From contig NW_024881301.1 in the NCBI RefSeq assembly GCF_018691265.1, positions 9,685,752 to 9,749,751 of the forward strand: a stretch of 64,000 nt of DNA. The letters are read 5' to 3'. Source of the stretch: Tyto alba (lineage: Eukaryota; Chordata; Aves; Strigiformes; Tytonidae). Below the pieces are notes generated by a model that worked only from the letters and a program-made list of their open reading frames with translations, had not been told where the DNA came from and searched no databases. Positions 1-10,337 of the stretch are shown here, one piece after another (the stretch's first letter is position 1; the number at the start of each line of letters is the position of its first letter). Made by a program: the position numbers and the translations under genes.

Positions 1-3000
1 CAAAGCTGCCCAAGATGCAGGGAAAAGAAGCGTGGCAAAGTCCAGAGTGGGACAGGGCAAGAGCTGGGAAAGAGAGGAGATATGTAAGATGAGTAAGAAC
101 AGGTCCATGGAAGATTTTAAAACTGGGAGACCGTGTTGGACTTGTACTGCTAATTAGCAGCATGGGAAGCATTTGTGCCGCTGTTTGTTAAACACTTATC
201 TGAAGTGTTCAGGTTAGTTTCCCTGCATCTCTCTGGGAAAAAAAGAAGAAGATTCCCCAGAGAAGGGACACAAGTCTCTGGGCTGCCCTAAGGGAGAGTC
301 CATTTCCCTCCATCTACTGCCTTCAGTGCCCAGGGACACTCACCTCCAAACTGGGGCACGTGCGTGAGAGACTTAAAGTTAGTACAGATGCATAGTCCCC
401 AGAAAACACACCTGTGAGAAGATACTGGAAGATTCCTTTCTTGTGATCAAGTTATAAAAATTAACCTTTGAGGATTCATTTTTTTCCTGTTTTCAGACTA
501 ATATTTACTGTGAGGTTTCTCTATCAAAAAGCTCTAAAATTCCAGATCTTCAATATAGGTCTCATTTTAAGCCATGAAAAATAACTTAGAAACACAAGTA
601 TAAAAGACCACTCCGTAAAGATCATGCTGGTCACTTTGTAAATTCTCTCCTATCATCCCCAGCCCTTTACCCCAGCTACTACAGCTTAAATGAACGGGTA
701 TGATGTGTGTGAACAACAAAAGTAGTTGTGAATAGCTCGTTTCCAGCAGCATTTATGGTATCTATACACATGCAGAAATAACTACTTCTCACACTGGTAA
801 TGCCCCTTTGTGTTTAATTACACTTTCAAAATGCATTTAAATATACTTGACATGGCTTTGGTGCAAACCTTATATGATAGGTTGTACCTGAAGCTGCTAT
901 AATAGTAACCATTTATGCTATGGCAGCACTGTGAGCTACAGGAGCACAGTAAAGCCCTGGGCTTTGCCCTAAGAGATAATGTGGCTACATCTGATCTGGT
1001 AAAGAAAGGCAGATGAGTACTGCTGAGTGCTGTCCCAAAAGGCATGCCACCAGCAGCCAGATTGTTCTGGATGCTGAGGTTTTGCCAGTATGAATCTATA
1101 TCTGTTCCTGAGGGTTTCACTTTAGATTGTAGAGCAATTCTCAGCAAATTAAAGTTACTAACATGGGCTTAGATAGAGAGGAATTTCCTGTCCTGAAAAA
1201 CTCAACATATGAAGTGCTGGGTCTCACAGACTGCTGCAGGGGGGGAGTATCTTAAACAGGAAATTTAAACAGTGTCACAATGTGGAAACATCATGTTGGT
1301 TCAAAATCTGTCTTGTTTTGAATCTATTTATTTTAGTAGTCTCCAGCCTGTGGATCACAAGGTAATGCCCACTCCCAGGCCACCTGGCATGGTTCAGGCC
1401 AAAAATGCCCCAGAGCTGCAACCCAAGTGGACAGGCAGCCTCAGGTATGTTCCTGTCACAAGCAGAGTCCTCCAGGGGAAAGCAGCTCCTGGGAACCACA
1501 TAATAAGGTATGTAGATGGCTACAATTGCTCTAGTAGCTAAATGGCTAACAGCAACAGTGCTCCATGAATAACAGTAAGAATGCAAAACTGATTCCATTA
1601 AAAAAAAAAAATACATATTAAAAAGTATATCTCAGTTTCAGAAGTCTTAGCCTGCAGAAATGTGAGCAGAGAACTCTAGAGGAAACTGTGTTTGGTTTAG
1701 GGATCGATTCCTGTGTTCTTAAACAGATCCACCTCTGATGAAAAGAAATAAGTCTTTATTCTCTTTCTGTTTTCTATAGGAACTTTCATTTTCCTTCACT
1801 ATCCCTTCTTGTTGTGCAGACTTAATTTTTTTAAAAAACTTGAGGACAGTCAATTCAGCCTTTTTTTTGCTTCAATGAATGCTCCTACCAGGTTTTTCTC
1901 ACAAGATGTTTTTTCTAATTTTGGCTGAACTTCATGATGAGGGGTAAATTTTTCTGAAACAGTGACAATATGACCCATTTCCTTAAAAAAGTCCACTTCA
2001 AATTTCCGAATTATAATTGATTTAATTAATTGAACATTTCAGGAGTTTCTTTCTACTTTTTTTTGCTTTTTACAATCTTAAGAACATTTTTGTTTCAGTC
2101 AAAAGATAAAAAAATCCAGTTTGGTATCTTTTTTCACTCCATTTTCTCTTAGAGTTTGTAGGCTTTGCAAGGGAAGTAGATGAGAAAAAATCCTGCTTTT
2201 ACTTTGACTTTCAGCAACATGTCCTTTTCTCTGAATGGTGGGAAATATGCTGTGTTGGGAAATAAGTGAAGGTGAAAGTGGAAGATGAAAATAGCACGAG
2301 GTTTTTCCCTTCAGCAGGAACTACTGGTGACAGAAGAAAATGAGGAAAAACTTAATTCCTCTGCTTTCTTATTTTGTTATCTCCTTTCCTGAATGGCTAC
2401 AGAGCTGATGACTCTTCATTCCCAGCTCATCCTTTGTGTTACATTTTGTCTGAGTTTGTAGCTTTATTAATTCCCTCTCTGGAGATAGCATTGGGCTGAC
2501 CTGCATGAGGAGCTTCTAGGCAATTCCCCCTTGTCATGACGCTGCATATGTCTGATTGAAAGCTCATTGAGATCAATGAGACTCCTTCAAATAAAGTTAA
2601 TAGACTTTGAATCAGGTCCAAAATGTTCCAGTCCAAAAAAAATGAGCTTCTATGTTTATTGTCTCTCAAGAATTTCCACAATGAAACATGTTCAAATTGT
2701 AAGAAAAACAATATACCTCTTCCTTCCTTCCTGATTTAAAATCTCTGCCTGGTGTCTTAAGTCATCTTATGTATTTTCTATAACCATTCTGAAAGTTCAG
2801 GAGGTCAAATTGGGTCATGCTTATAAAAATATGAAGTTTCATCATCAGCATGGCATTTCTGCAATATTTGGTTCCTGAAGGAAAGAAAGAAAAAAGTACT
2901 TATTACAGTCCTCTTTGCCAACTGTTGTCATGAAGTCTCCACACAAATGATTGAACAGACAATTCTGAGTGTCTTAATTGCCATGAAGAAATAGGGAAAA

Positions 3001-4666
3001 TGTGTTATCACAGAGCTGAGCAGGTCTCCAGTGGATGCAGCATATAGTACCAATCAAACCATGCCCTGCCTCCTGGCCTAGGAGCAATGGCACATGATAT
3101 CCGATGGCTCATTCCATCACCAGGTTTGTGTTTGCAAAATGAAGGCCCTGCAAACTGCAGCAGGAATCTGTGAGGCACTGTGAGTATACTCCAGTCAGCA
3201 AAGATTTATTGAAATGCCATAAATCAAGTGACATGGGAAAATTGGAAGAGGTGATGGTAAAGGAAAATCAAAGTGAAGAAAGGCAATGGAAAGAAATATG
3301 ATAAAAGAGAGGAGGAGTTCAAAGAAGAAACTAATCTGTGCATAATAAGCACCACTGGTATTATTTGCCTGGACATACTGCACAAAAATCTCTCTTTAGC
3401 AAAGAATTATGAGCAACTTTAACTGAAGTAATGTTGTCTTTGTCAGGCTGACGGCCTTGGTGCAGTGCTCCCCTAGACAATAGCATATATTAGTGGAGAA
3501 TTTTTTAAAAATCCCCAAGAGTGACTTCTTTTTTCTCATCCTACAGATTTGCTTGACACCTCCAAAGCTTTTTGCAGGATTGTAAATTTTATCCTAACAG
3601 AGCTATATAAAGAACTTGTACCAGCCCATTTCCACATGCGACCAGCCTTTGTTGTCCAGAGGTTGCATAGAAAATGCCAGTGAAAGATCTGTGTGTAGAT
3701 AGTGGCAATCAATTATGTTACCATGATCAATTTCCACTTGAATTTGATCCCATGTGTAAGTAGTGTATGTTCATTCACATGGGCCTTGGCAAAAGAAAAG
3801 CCAGGTGCTACTACCTCTTCCTCTGTATGATTATTGTTATACTACAGATTTCATATTGTAAGTAGTCAGTGTTACTGCTATTACCTGTTTTGCCAAGCAG
3901 AGAACTGGTGTGTTCACCTCTCCCAGGGCAGAGAAGCAAGTTCCTAACCTGGTGCTGCTGAAGGACATGCTGAAACAAAAGACTTTTCTGTGCTTACTGA
4001 CTACTGTATTGCAGATAACTCACTGGATGAAAGAAAAAAGTTATGTGGAATTAAGCATATAGGCTGAATGGACAGAATTTTTGGTATCTGATAAACCTTG
4101 ATCTTTGATAAATGCAGATATTTTTAATCCTGGAGCTCCAAACAAACCCAGAACTCCCATAGATTAAAGCATTCAGTTGAACTGAATGGGCAGTATGTAA
4201 TGTATTTTCCTTTGCCTCAGATGAAAGGTCTCAGTCTGTCCTTTGTACAATGCTCAGGGTACTTCAGGGTCTTTGAAAGTTCTCCATCAATCTTCTCTGA
4301 CAGGTCCCATGGCTGCTGGTGAATCATCCCTGTTAGCTAAGATCAGAATCTTTATATGAATTTTAATTACTGTTTTTGGCATTTAAGCACGGCACAAATA
4401 ACTAAAACAGGAATATAGTCAGGCTACCTACATGCTGGAGTATCAAACTCATTCTGTTAGGTCACAGAGGTTTTCATTTAACCTTCAAGGACTCTGGGGT
4501 TTTCCATTTAAACTATATTTCTTTATCCTCTCTTCAGATACTTCCTGATCATTCACCCACCCCTCCCCTCTATTCCCTGCCTCACTGTTAAGGCTTCACT
4601 GAAGTTCTCCTAGGCAGAAGTAGAGTGGCAAGTGCTAGAGTGGTAAGAAAGGTAGGTTTCTCAGTG
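1..4666. other. Intergenic, no gene seen
   Basis: AT-rich unique-looking sequence. Open frames up to 113 codons (1275-1616 minus) and 109 codons (818-1147 minus) lack recognisable domains. They overlap frames on the other strand and look random. No repeat family recognised. Confidence 0.6.
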
Positions 4667-4696
4667 TTTTACACTGTGATCACACACAGTGTAAAA
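4667..4696. repeat. 12-bp inverted repeat with 6-base loop
   Basis: TTTTACACTGTG, then ATCACA, then CACAGTGTAAAA. The arms are perfect, giving a potential 12-bp hairpin. It has no terminator context, as this is eukaryotic DNA. Confidence 0.9.
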
Positions 4697-5128
4697 GTAT
4701 AATTTGTGGCAACTCAAAAGCAACTTATCAACTTCATTGGAAACTAATGTACTAATCTGGCTTGAAATATCTGTTTCTTTCTTCTGTTATCTTTCCGTCT
4801 GCAGAAAAAATACCGTAGGAATAGAGAAAGATTTTCACGGTTGTTCATTTTGATTAAGATCTCTAAGGGAGAAAAAATCATTTGTCTTACTTTATATTAT
4901 TTTCAGACTGACTTCCTAGAAAAAGGAAGCTTAAGCAGTCACACTTACTGCCCATCTGCCTGTTCATCTGTTGAGCTTTCTGTCAGTCCCTCCTTCTCAA
5001 TTATTTTTTGAGCCCACTAGCCACTTTCAGTCAAATTTGACAAATGGCATCATAAAATCAGTAGTGGGTACCAAATTGGAGCACCCACTGAGGGGATGGC
5101 AGCATCCAGCTGGCTAACCAGCATGTGA

Positions 5129-5150
5129 ACACTGACTGGCCAGTCAGTGT
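5129..5150. repeat. 22-bp perfect palindrome
   Basis: The sequence ACACTGACTGG is followed directly by its exact reverse complement CCAGTCAGTGT with no spacer. It is the longest perfect spacer-free palindrome I noticed. It lies in a slightly GC-richer patch (about 5080-5180) outside any recognised repeat. Confidence 0.9.
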
Positions 5151-7159
5151 GCTCTAGGCTATCTGGAGAGCAAGGCACCCCTCACACAGGACACCAGGTA
5201 GGAGAGGCTGGGAGCATTGCACAGGTGATGTGTAAGACATCTGTGCCGCTTTGACCACTAATGAAATACTTGCTAGTGTAAAATGTCAAACCTGTAAAGG
5301 ATTGTTTACTTGATACATAGCTGTACACCAACATCTGTGTTGCTATGAGCATCTTTGCTGCTGAATAGCATGGACAGCATCTGCTCTGTGTCCTGCAATC
5401 AGTTAAGCTTAGGAGAACATTTGCCCGGCATCTGCTCTGCCAAAATGCCGTGCACGGGCAGCAGGGAGTAAAGCTGCCTTTGCCTTGCCAGAGACGAAAG
5501 ATTCCTCTTTTCCTGGAAGCAACCAAGCTCCATTTGGTGGAGAAACCCCCTACTCTCGAGCAAGGATGAGGCAGGCAGGGACTGGAAGACTCCTAAGCAG
5601 AGCATGGGGACGACACACAAGCAGGTCCTGGTTGTGGGAGGAAAGGTTTGTCCTCATGACCCAGAGCAAGAGCTCTGTGGTGTCTGTAACATCTAACAGC
5701 TGCTTCACTGCAGACGGTCATGCAGTCACCAGCCTGGGAACAAGCTGGAGGTAAGTCTCTGTCTCTGGTATAGCACTAATTTTCTGTACAGCCCCCTCCT
5801 ATTCATATTCTGATTTAGCCTGAATTTTCTCTGGCTTAAAATGTGTGTGCTCCAGTAAAACTCTTTTCCTGTTGTTCAAAGCCCATCTGGTGCTGCTAAC
5901 ATGCTTGTTTTAAATAAATTGTTTGGGCAGAGTCACCTCAAGGCTCTGGTTGGCTTCGGGTCCCATGACATTGGCCAACCTTTCCTGATGTTTGTTTCTG
6001 CCTTCCATATGCATCATCTTACTTGCTGGTCAGGGATTGAAAAATCATATAAGGTCTTTGCTTGCTATTGGATGTAATGGGAGATACAGGAGGAGGAATG
6101 AGTGGTAGAAGTAGTATTCAAGGATTGCTGGCATTGTTTTCTCTCAATTTTGATGACGTCTCCCCCTTTGCATCCCTCGAGTCCCAACTGCCTTTCCAGT
6201 CCAAAATCCAAATCAAAATGCCAGTCTGCACAATGATTCCAGCTATTCCAACCTGGTCACCAAAACTCCCAGAAATATCTGCAAACATCTACAAAATACA
6301 TGCATACTGTCAGCAGAGACCCATGGAGCACACAGAATTTGGAAGATGAAAGAAAGAAAGTAAAATTTTAGGGCAGAAATGACCAGGGGCAAAACCACAA
6401 ATAGATTCATAGGTGTGGGGGTTTTTTAATAGGCTAGTATAGTTCTTCCCGAAGAAAGAAGAACTTGTTTTTGTTATTGCTACTCTTTTGGCACAGTAAT
6501 TATTGACAAGGTGTTGCAAGCAGTGGGGGTGCAGGTAGAAGGTTGCTTTCGATCAAAAGGCTAAACATAATAAGAAGCCAGAATAGAAAACTAAAATAAT
6601 GGTCTTCTAAAAAAGCGGACTTTGGCAACTGAGAGAGCAAGAAGAGATGGAAAGATAATCGGAGAGATATAACATGTTAGGCAAACTGGCAAATCAAAAA
6701 AAAAAAAAAAACAGCCAAACAAACAAACAAAAAAAAAAGGCTATGCTGACTATGTTACAACTATAAGGGTAAATCATTCCTATGTGGAGAAAAGATGGAA
6801 ATCATCATAGGAGACAAAAATGTCTGTATCAGAAATTTTCTAAGCACTGAAGGCATTAATGGACTCATACAAAAGAGGAAATGAGAGTAAGTAACTTGTT
6901 AAAGAGCTTAAAGAAACATAGACCATTCTTTGTATAGAAACATTCTTTGCTTCTATATTCCCACTAAATATAAATTGTGAATGCACTTAATTTTGATAAC
7001 GGATTAGGCATACTAAAAGACTAATAGCCTAAAAAATCTTTTAAAATGGTTTTGAAAATATTAAAAAAGAAAAAAAAAAAACAGATGTGTTCAACACGGC
7101 ACAGACTATACCAATTCACTTCTGTTTAAAATGCTACCCAAGCTGATGTTAGCAAATAT
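5151..7159. other. Intergenic, no gene seen
   Basis: Holds a somewhat GC-richer patch (about 5400-5760) that ends in a splice-donor-like GGAGGTAAGTCTC at 5748-5760, and the A-rich stretch at 6695-6738. The overlapping frames near 5.2-5.75 kb are unrecognised. The part from about 6.8 kb on may be the eroded 5' extension of the old CR1. Confidence 0.5.
6695..6738 (+). repeat. A-rich / (AAAC)n low-complexity stretch
   Basis: A run of A, then CAGCC, then AAACAAAC units, then more A. There is no recognisable retroposed body upstream. Confidence 0.8.
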
Positions 7160-7899
7160 CATTAGGAGCCTGATTAGAACATGGACTGATCAAAGAACTT
7201 GAGACAGCCAAGCACAACATACATGTAAAAATAGGGGAAAAGAAGTAATATGCTGGTCAGCCTAATTCCAAGTTACTAGGTACAAAACACTAGAAACTGT
7301 GAGGCCTGAAATCCTCGAGACAATAATAAAGTTAAAGAAATCCACCAGTCAAGGGTCATCAAGAACCAACGGGTCAGGCTGAGTCAGTTTCCTCCCAAAA
7401 CCAGTTGCTCAAGCATAGGACATGGTATGGGCAGGCAAGCAGCAGATCTGCAGATGTGGGAGCTGCAGTAAGCAACGACTTTGTCCCTTCTTTCACAGCA
7501 CAACAGTCCTATGAAAGCATTAAATGACCTGATACATTAACAGGGCTGGCACATCTGAAATGCAGTGGAAGTCATCATTTTGCTCTAGTTGGTGTTATTT
7601 AGGTCCCATCCCTAGGGTCTGTTATCTACAAGAAGAGGAAGACTGACAACAGGCTTGAAAAATACAGCTTAGGAAAAAGGCTGAAGGAGCTGGGTTTACT
7701 CAGGTGAGGAAAGAGAAGGCACACTAAGAAAGCAAGCACACTAATTCCCTTCCCATGTTTGAAAACCTATGTGAAGAAAATTCTTGTTTTTTTAAAATTT
7801 ACTGGGGATGTGACAGGAAGAAACTAATTGCATCTAAAACAAAGGAGATTTAGGTTACCTGCTGCAAAAGAGTTTTAATGATAAATACAGTTATTTACG
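7160..7899 (+). mobile_element. Ancient CR1 LINE, 5' part (interrupted by an LTR)
   Basis: Decayed CR1 sense sequence. Around 7250-7300 it resembles the part of ORF2 after the 'NYRPVSL' motif. Around 7340-7400 it resembles 'GCQHGFVKN...DQ.NF'. Around 7460-7500 a GCAGTAAGCAACGACTTTG segment corresponds to the 'FSKAFDTVSH' coding region. The LTR-proximal part (about 7660-7720) matches the conserved CR1 stretch AAAAAGGCTGAAGGAGCTGG. There are many substitutions and an internal deletion, so coding is lost. The left boundary is uncertain by hundreds of bases. The element resumes at 8612 on the other side of the LTR. Confidence 0.7.
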
Positions 7900-7995
7900 T
7901 GCTGTGGTTTAGGCCTAGCTGGCAACTAAGCATCATGCAGCCATGTAATGCAGCCATGTAGGGAGGAGAATTAGAAGAAAAAGTAAAAACTTGTT

Positions 7996-8390
7996 GGGGG
8001 GGGAGGAGGACGAGGAGGGGTGGAGGAGGAGGAGGAGGAGGAGAAGGAGGAGCAGGAGGAGGAGGAAGAGGAGGAGGAGGAGGAGGAGGAGGAGGAAGAG
8101 AGGAAGAGAGGAAGAGAAGAAGAAAAGAAGAAGTAGAAGGAGAGGAAGAAAGAAGAAAGAAGAAAGAAGAAAGAAGAAAGAAGAAAGAAGAAAGAAGAAA
8201 GAAGAAAGAAGAAAGAAAGAAGAAAGAAGAAGAAAGAAGAAAGAATAAAGAAGAAAGAAGAAAGAAGAAACAAACAAGAAACAAGAAACAAGAAACAAGA
8301 AACAAGAAACAAGAAACAAGAAACAAGAAACAAGAAACAAGAAACAAGAAACAAGAAACAAGAAACAAGAAACAAGAAACAAGAAACAAG
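7996..8390 (+). repeat. Long polypurine / heptamer tandem array inside the LTR
   Basis: About 390 bases almost without T on the plus strand. It has three zones: GGA/GGAGGA-rich (about 7996-8100), an irregular GAAGA-rich part followed by a heptamer array of AAGAAAG units (about 8148-8269), and a heptamer array of AAGAAAC units (about 8270-8390, roughly 16 copies). Because 7 is not a multiple of 3, each strand reads the same seven-codon cycle in all three frames. This explains the long overlapping minus-strand frames of 158-169 codons and the plus-strand R/E/K-rich frame. They are not genes. Confidence 0.95.
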
Positions 8391-8487
8391 TGAGTGATGT
8401 ACAATGCAATTGCTCACCACCTGGAATTCAATGTCCAGCTCGTTCCTGAGCTGCAATCTCTCCTCCCCCCAGCCGGCTCCCCCAGTA

Positions 8488-8493
8488 TTTATA
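8488..8493 (-). promoter_or_regulatory. TATA box of the antisense ERV LTR
   Basis: TATAAA on the minus strand, within GTATAAATACTGGGGG, about 120 bases into the LTR. It is preceded by a CRE-like TGATGTCA and lies at the conserved position for this LTR family. It indicates a minus-strand promoter that would fire leftwards. Confidence 0.55.
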
Positions 8494-8611
8494 CTTCGTG
8501 TGACATCATTTGGTACTAAATATGCCCTTGGCTAGTTTGGGTCAGCTATCCTGGCTGTGCCCCTCCCAGCTTCTTGTGAAAATTAACTCTATCCTAGCTG
8601 AACCTAGGACA

Positions 8612-8820
8612 ATATCTCAATACACACACACACACACATGTATATACATAGAAAGAGAGAAATATAGATATGCAATACGATTGAGGAATTTTTCTCCTTT
8701 GGAGATTTTAAGAACAATTAGACTGACACTTGTCAGGGACATTCTCTGTATTTTTGATCATCTTTTTACAGGGACATGGACTAAGTGACCTCTGAAGCCT
8801 TTCAGCCCTGTGATTTTTTT
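8612..8820 (+). mobile_element. Ancient CR1 LINE, 3' end (other side of the LTR insertion)
   Basis: Contains the CR1 3'-terminal landmarks in order: TGGAGATTTTAAGAACAATT with AGACTGAC (about 8700-8727), then GGACTAAGTGACCTCTGAAG and CCTTTCAGCCCTGTGATTTT (8777-8818). These match the end of old CR1 copies (GGACTAGATGACCTCCAGAG followed by GTCCCTTCCAACC). A short (CA)n run sits near the LTR junction at 8622-8638. Together with 7160-7899 it forms one CR1 copy split by the LTR. Confidence 0.75.
8622..8638. repeat. (CA)n microsatellite, short
   Basis: About 8 CA units directly beside the LTR edge. Confidence 0.9.
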
Positions 8821-9693
8821 TATTTTTATTTCCATGTAATAATTAGGCACAGAATTTTTCTCGATAATCAAACAGTGGCATTTTCACTGATTTTATTTAA
8901 ACTGGGATTGGTTTATACACTGCATGACAACCTCACTTCAAGGACTCTCAACAGGTGAAATTAAGCATGTTATGCCAACAAATCATCAATCTGAATCACT
9001 GAGATTTTTTCTTTTAACAGAGGATCACCCTACAAGGTCCTGACATACCAATACTCATCAGAAAGAACATAAAAGCTTTGAAGAAGACTGGCTTTAAGAT
9101 GAGGTACAGCTACTAAGAAATACTTTGTGCCTTGATTTAGGCATACATCCCCTTGGAAATGAGACTAAAGTCTCAATTCACAAATTACAAATTTTATAGT
9201 AAGAGAAGGCCCACAGCAGTGTTTTATAGTGTTGCTGTGACTGTTATTTCTCTGAGGGAGTTAATTTATTCATTATTCTTGATATGGTTATGCTGGCCAG
9301 GTAAAGATAATTTAAACTTGATTGTTCCTGAGGTAAAAACAAAAAAATCCCTTGGATATAGAGAGTTAGCTCTAATGCCTTTTCTACTAACAGTTAAATA
9401 GAGTGACTGGTGCTTCAGATTCAGGGTTCTTAATTTCCCAGGCTGCAGCATACCGTGTCTAATTATATTAGTCATGAGGTATGAGGTTCCCTGGTAGAAA
9501 GTAACTCAATGTGACTGATATAAGCAACTTTGATGTAGACGTGCATCCCTCAAATGTGCCTCGCTATTAGGCACGTGCACCATTTCAGACCAAAGCTTCC
9601 TTCCATCCAGTGCAGTTCCAGTACCTGTGGAGTGGCTGGAAGAAAATAGGCATATTATGAGCAATCCAGACCGAGGGGCCTCACAACTGCAGC
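8821..9693. other. Intergenic, nothing recognised
   Basis: Unique AT-rich sequence between the old CR1 and the short LTR. I see no gene or repeat. Confidence 0.6.
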
Positions 9694-9940
9694 TGTTGTG
9701 AAGGACATATGCAAGGTCGAAAGAGATAAGGAAGTTGGGGTTTTGAGAAACTGCCTATGTTGCAAAGAGGTAGGGAGGTTGGAATGTAAAAAACAAGATA
9801 ACAAGATGTAGAAACAGAATGTAGGTATGGCAGAGCAAGGTGCATGGACACCACACCAAGACCAAGCATAAGAAGGCGTGTGAACAAGCAGCTTTAACCT
9901 ATTAGAAACCAAAACGTAACGTGGGCGCTTTGTGCTAGTG

Positions 9941-9946
9941 TATAAA
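9941..9946 (+). promoter_or_regulatory. TATA box of the short LTR
   Basis: TATAAA immediately upstream of the AATAAA signal at 9963-9968. This spacing gives an unusually short R region, as in several avian retroviral LTRs, and helps orient the element to the plus strand. Confidence 0.5.
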
Positions 9947-9962
9947 TTGCTGTGTATCCTTT

Positions 9963-9968
9963 AATAAA
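9963..9968 (+). terminator. Polyadenylation signal of the short LTR
   Basis: AATAAA within TTTAATAAAGTGGCATTAA, 80 bases before the CAACA terminus of the element. Confidence 0.5.
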
Positions 9969-10317
9969 GTGGCATTAACTTGATCACACTGATCGTGTAT
10001 GTTGTGTCCGAGACTTCCGCGTCGAGTATCATCTTCTGTTCAACACTAGGAATTGAGTTAGTGACCCCTGGAGCCTCAGGTTACAACAGTGTTTATACTC
10101 ACAAAAGGAACAAACCTCGCTATACTAGGATTTCTCTTCTGCTATTTGTGGTTGCATCTCCTCTCTAATGTTCCTTATCAAGCTTTTGGGCTTGTCATAG
10201 GTTGACAGCTACATAATAAAAATCGTATTAGTTTCAAAAATAAAGTGTAATATTTATCTTTCTTCCTTAAACAAGGAATCTGATTGGGAAAGGGAGGAAA
10301 TGGGGGATTTCCTTTTT

Positions 10318-10337
10318 AAAAAAAAAAAAAAAAAAAA
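10318..10337 (+). repeat. Poly(A) tract, 20 bases
   Basis: A pure A run after a G/A-rich stretch. No recognisable retrotransposed gene or SINE body precedes it. Confidence 0.9.

Larger units (their letters stand above)
7900..8611 (-). mobile_element. ERV solo LTR inserted into an older CR1
   Basis: On the minus strand this starts TGTCCTAGGTTCAGCTAGG followed by ATAGAGTTAATTTT, and ends TTAGTTGCCAGCTAGGCC followed by TAAACCACAGCA. Both ends match what I remember of a very common avian LTR family (TGTCCTGGTTT... to ...AAACCACGACA). Other landmarks in order are AGAAGCTGGGAGGGG, a CRE-like TGATGTCA, a TATAAA box, and the AGCAATTGCATTGTACATCACT segment. The canonical family has a polypyrimidine stretch after this; here it is replaced by a long expanded heptamer array. 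I see no intact target duplication (left flank TTACG, right flank ATATC), so the flanks have diverged. No internal viral genes are present. Confidence 0.85.
9694..10045 (+). mobile_element. Probable short retroviral solo LTR (ERVK/alpharetrovirus-like)
   Basis: About 350 bp that starts TGTTGTGAAGGACATATGC and ends TCATCTTCTGTTCAACA, so the ends pair as TGTTG...CAACA. It contains a TATA box (TATAAA, 9941-9946), an AATAAA signal only 22 bases downstream (9963-9968), and a U5-like segment rich in CG dinucleotides. This compact TATA-AATAAA-U5 order and the short length are typical of avian beta/alpha-type LTRs. I see no clear target duplication. A GTGACCCCTGGAG stretch 15 bases after the end faintly resembles a tRNA-Trp type primer-binding site, so a trace of internal sequence may remain. 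The family name is a guess. Confidence 0.6.

Noticed and set aside
1275..1616. Overlapping 89- and 113-codon frames on opposite strands
   Set aside because: No recognisable domain, and mutual overlap on opposite strands is typical of chance frames.
7895..8456. Three overlapping minus-strand frames of 158-169 codons rich in F/L/S/C/V, and a plus-strand R/E/K-rich frame of 85 codons
   Set aside because: They are translations of heptamer and GGA repeats. A 7-base period reads as the same seven-codon cycle in every frame, so openness says nothing about coding.
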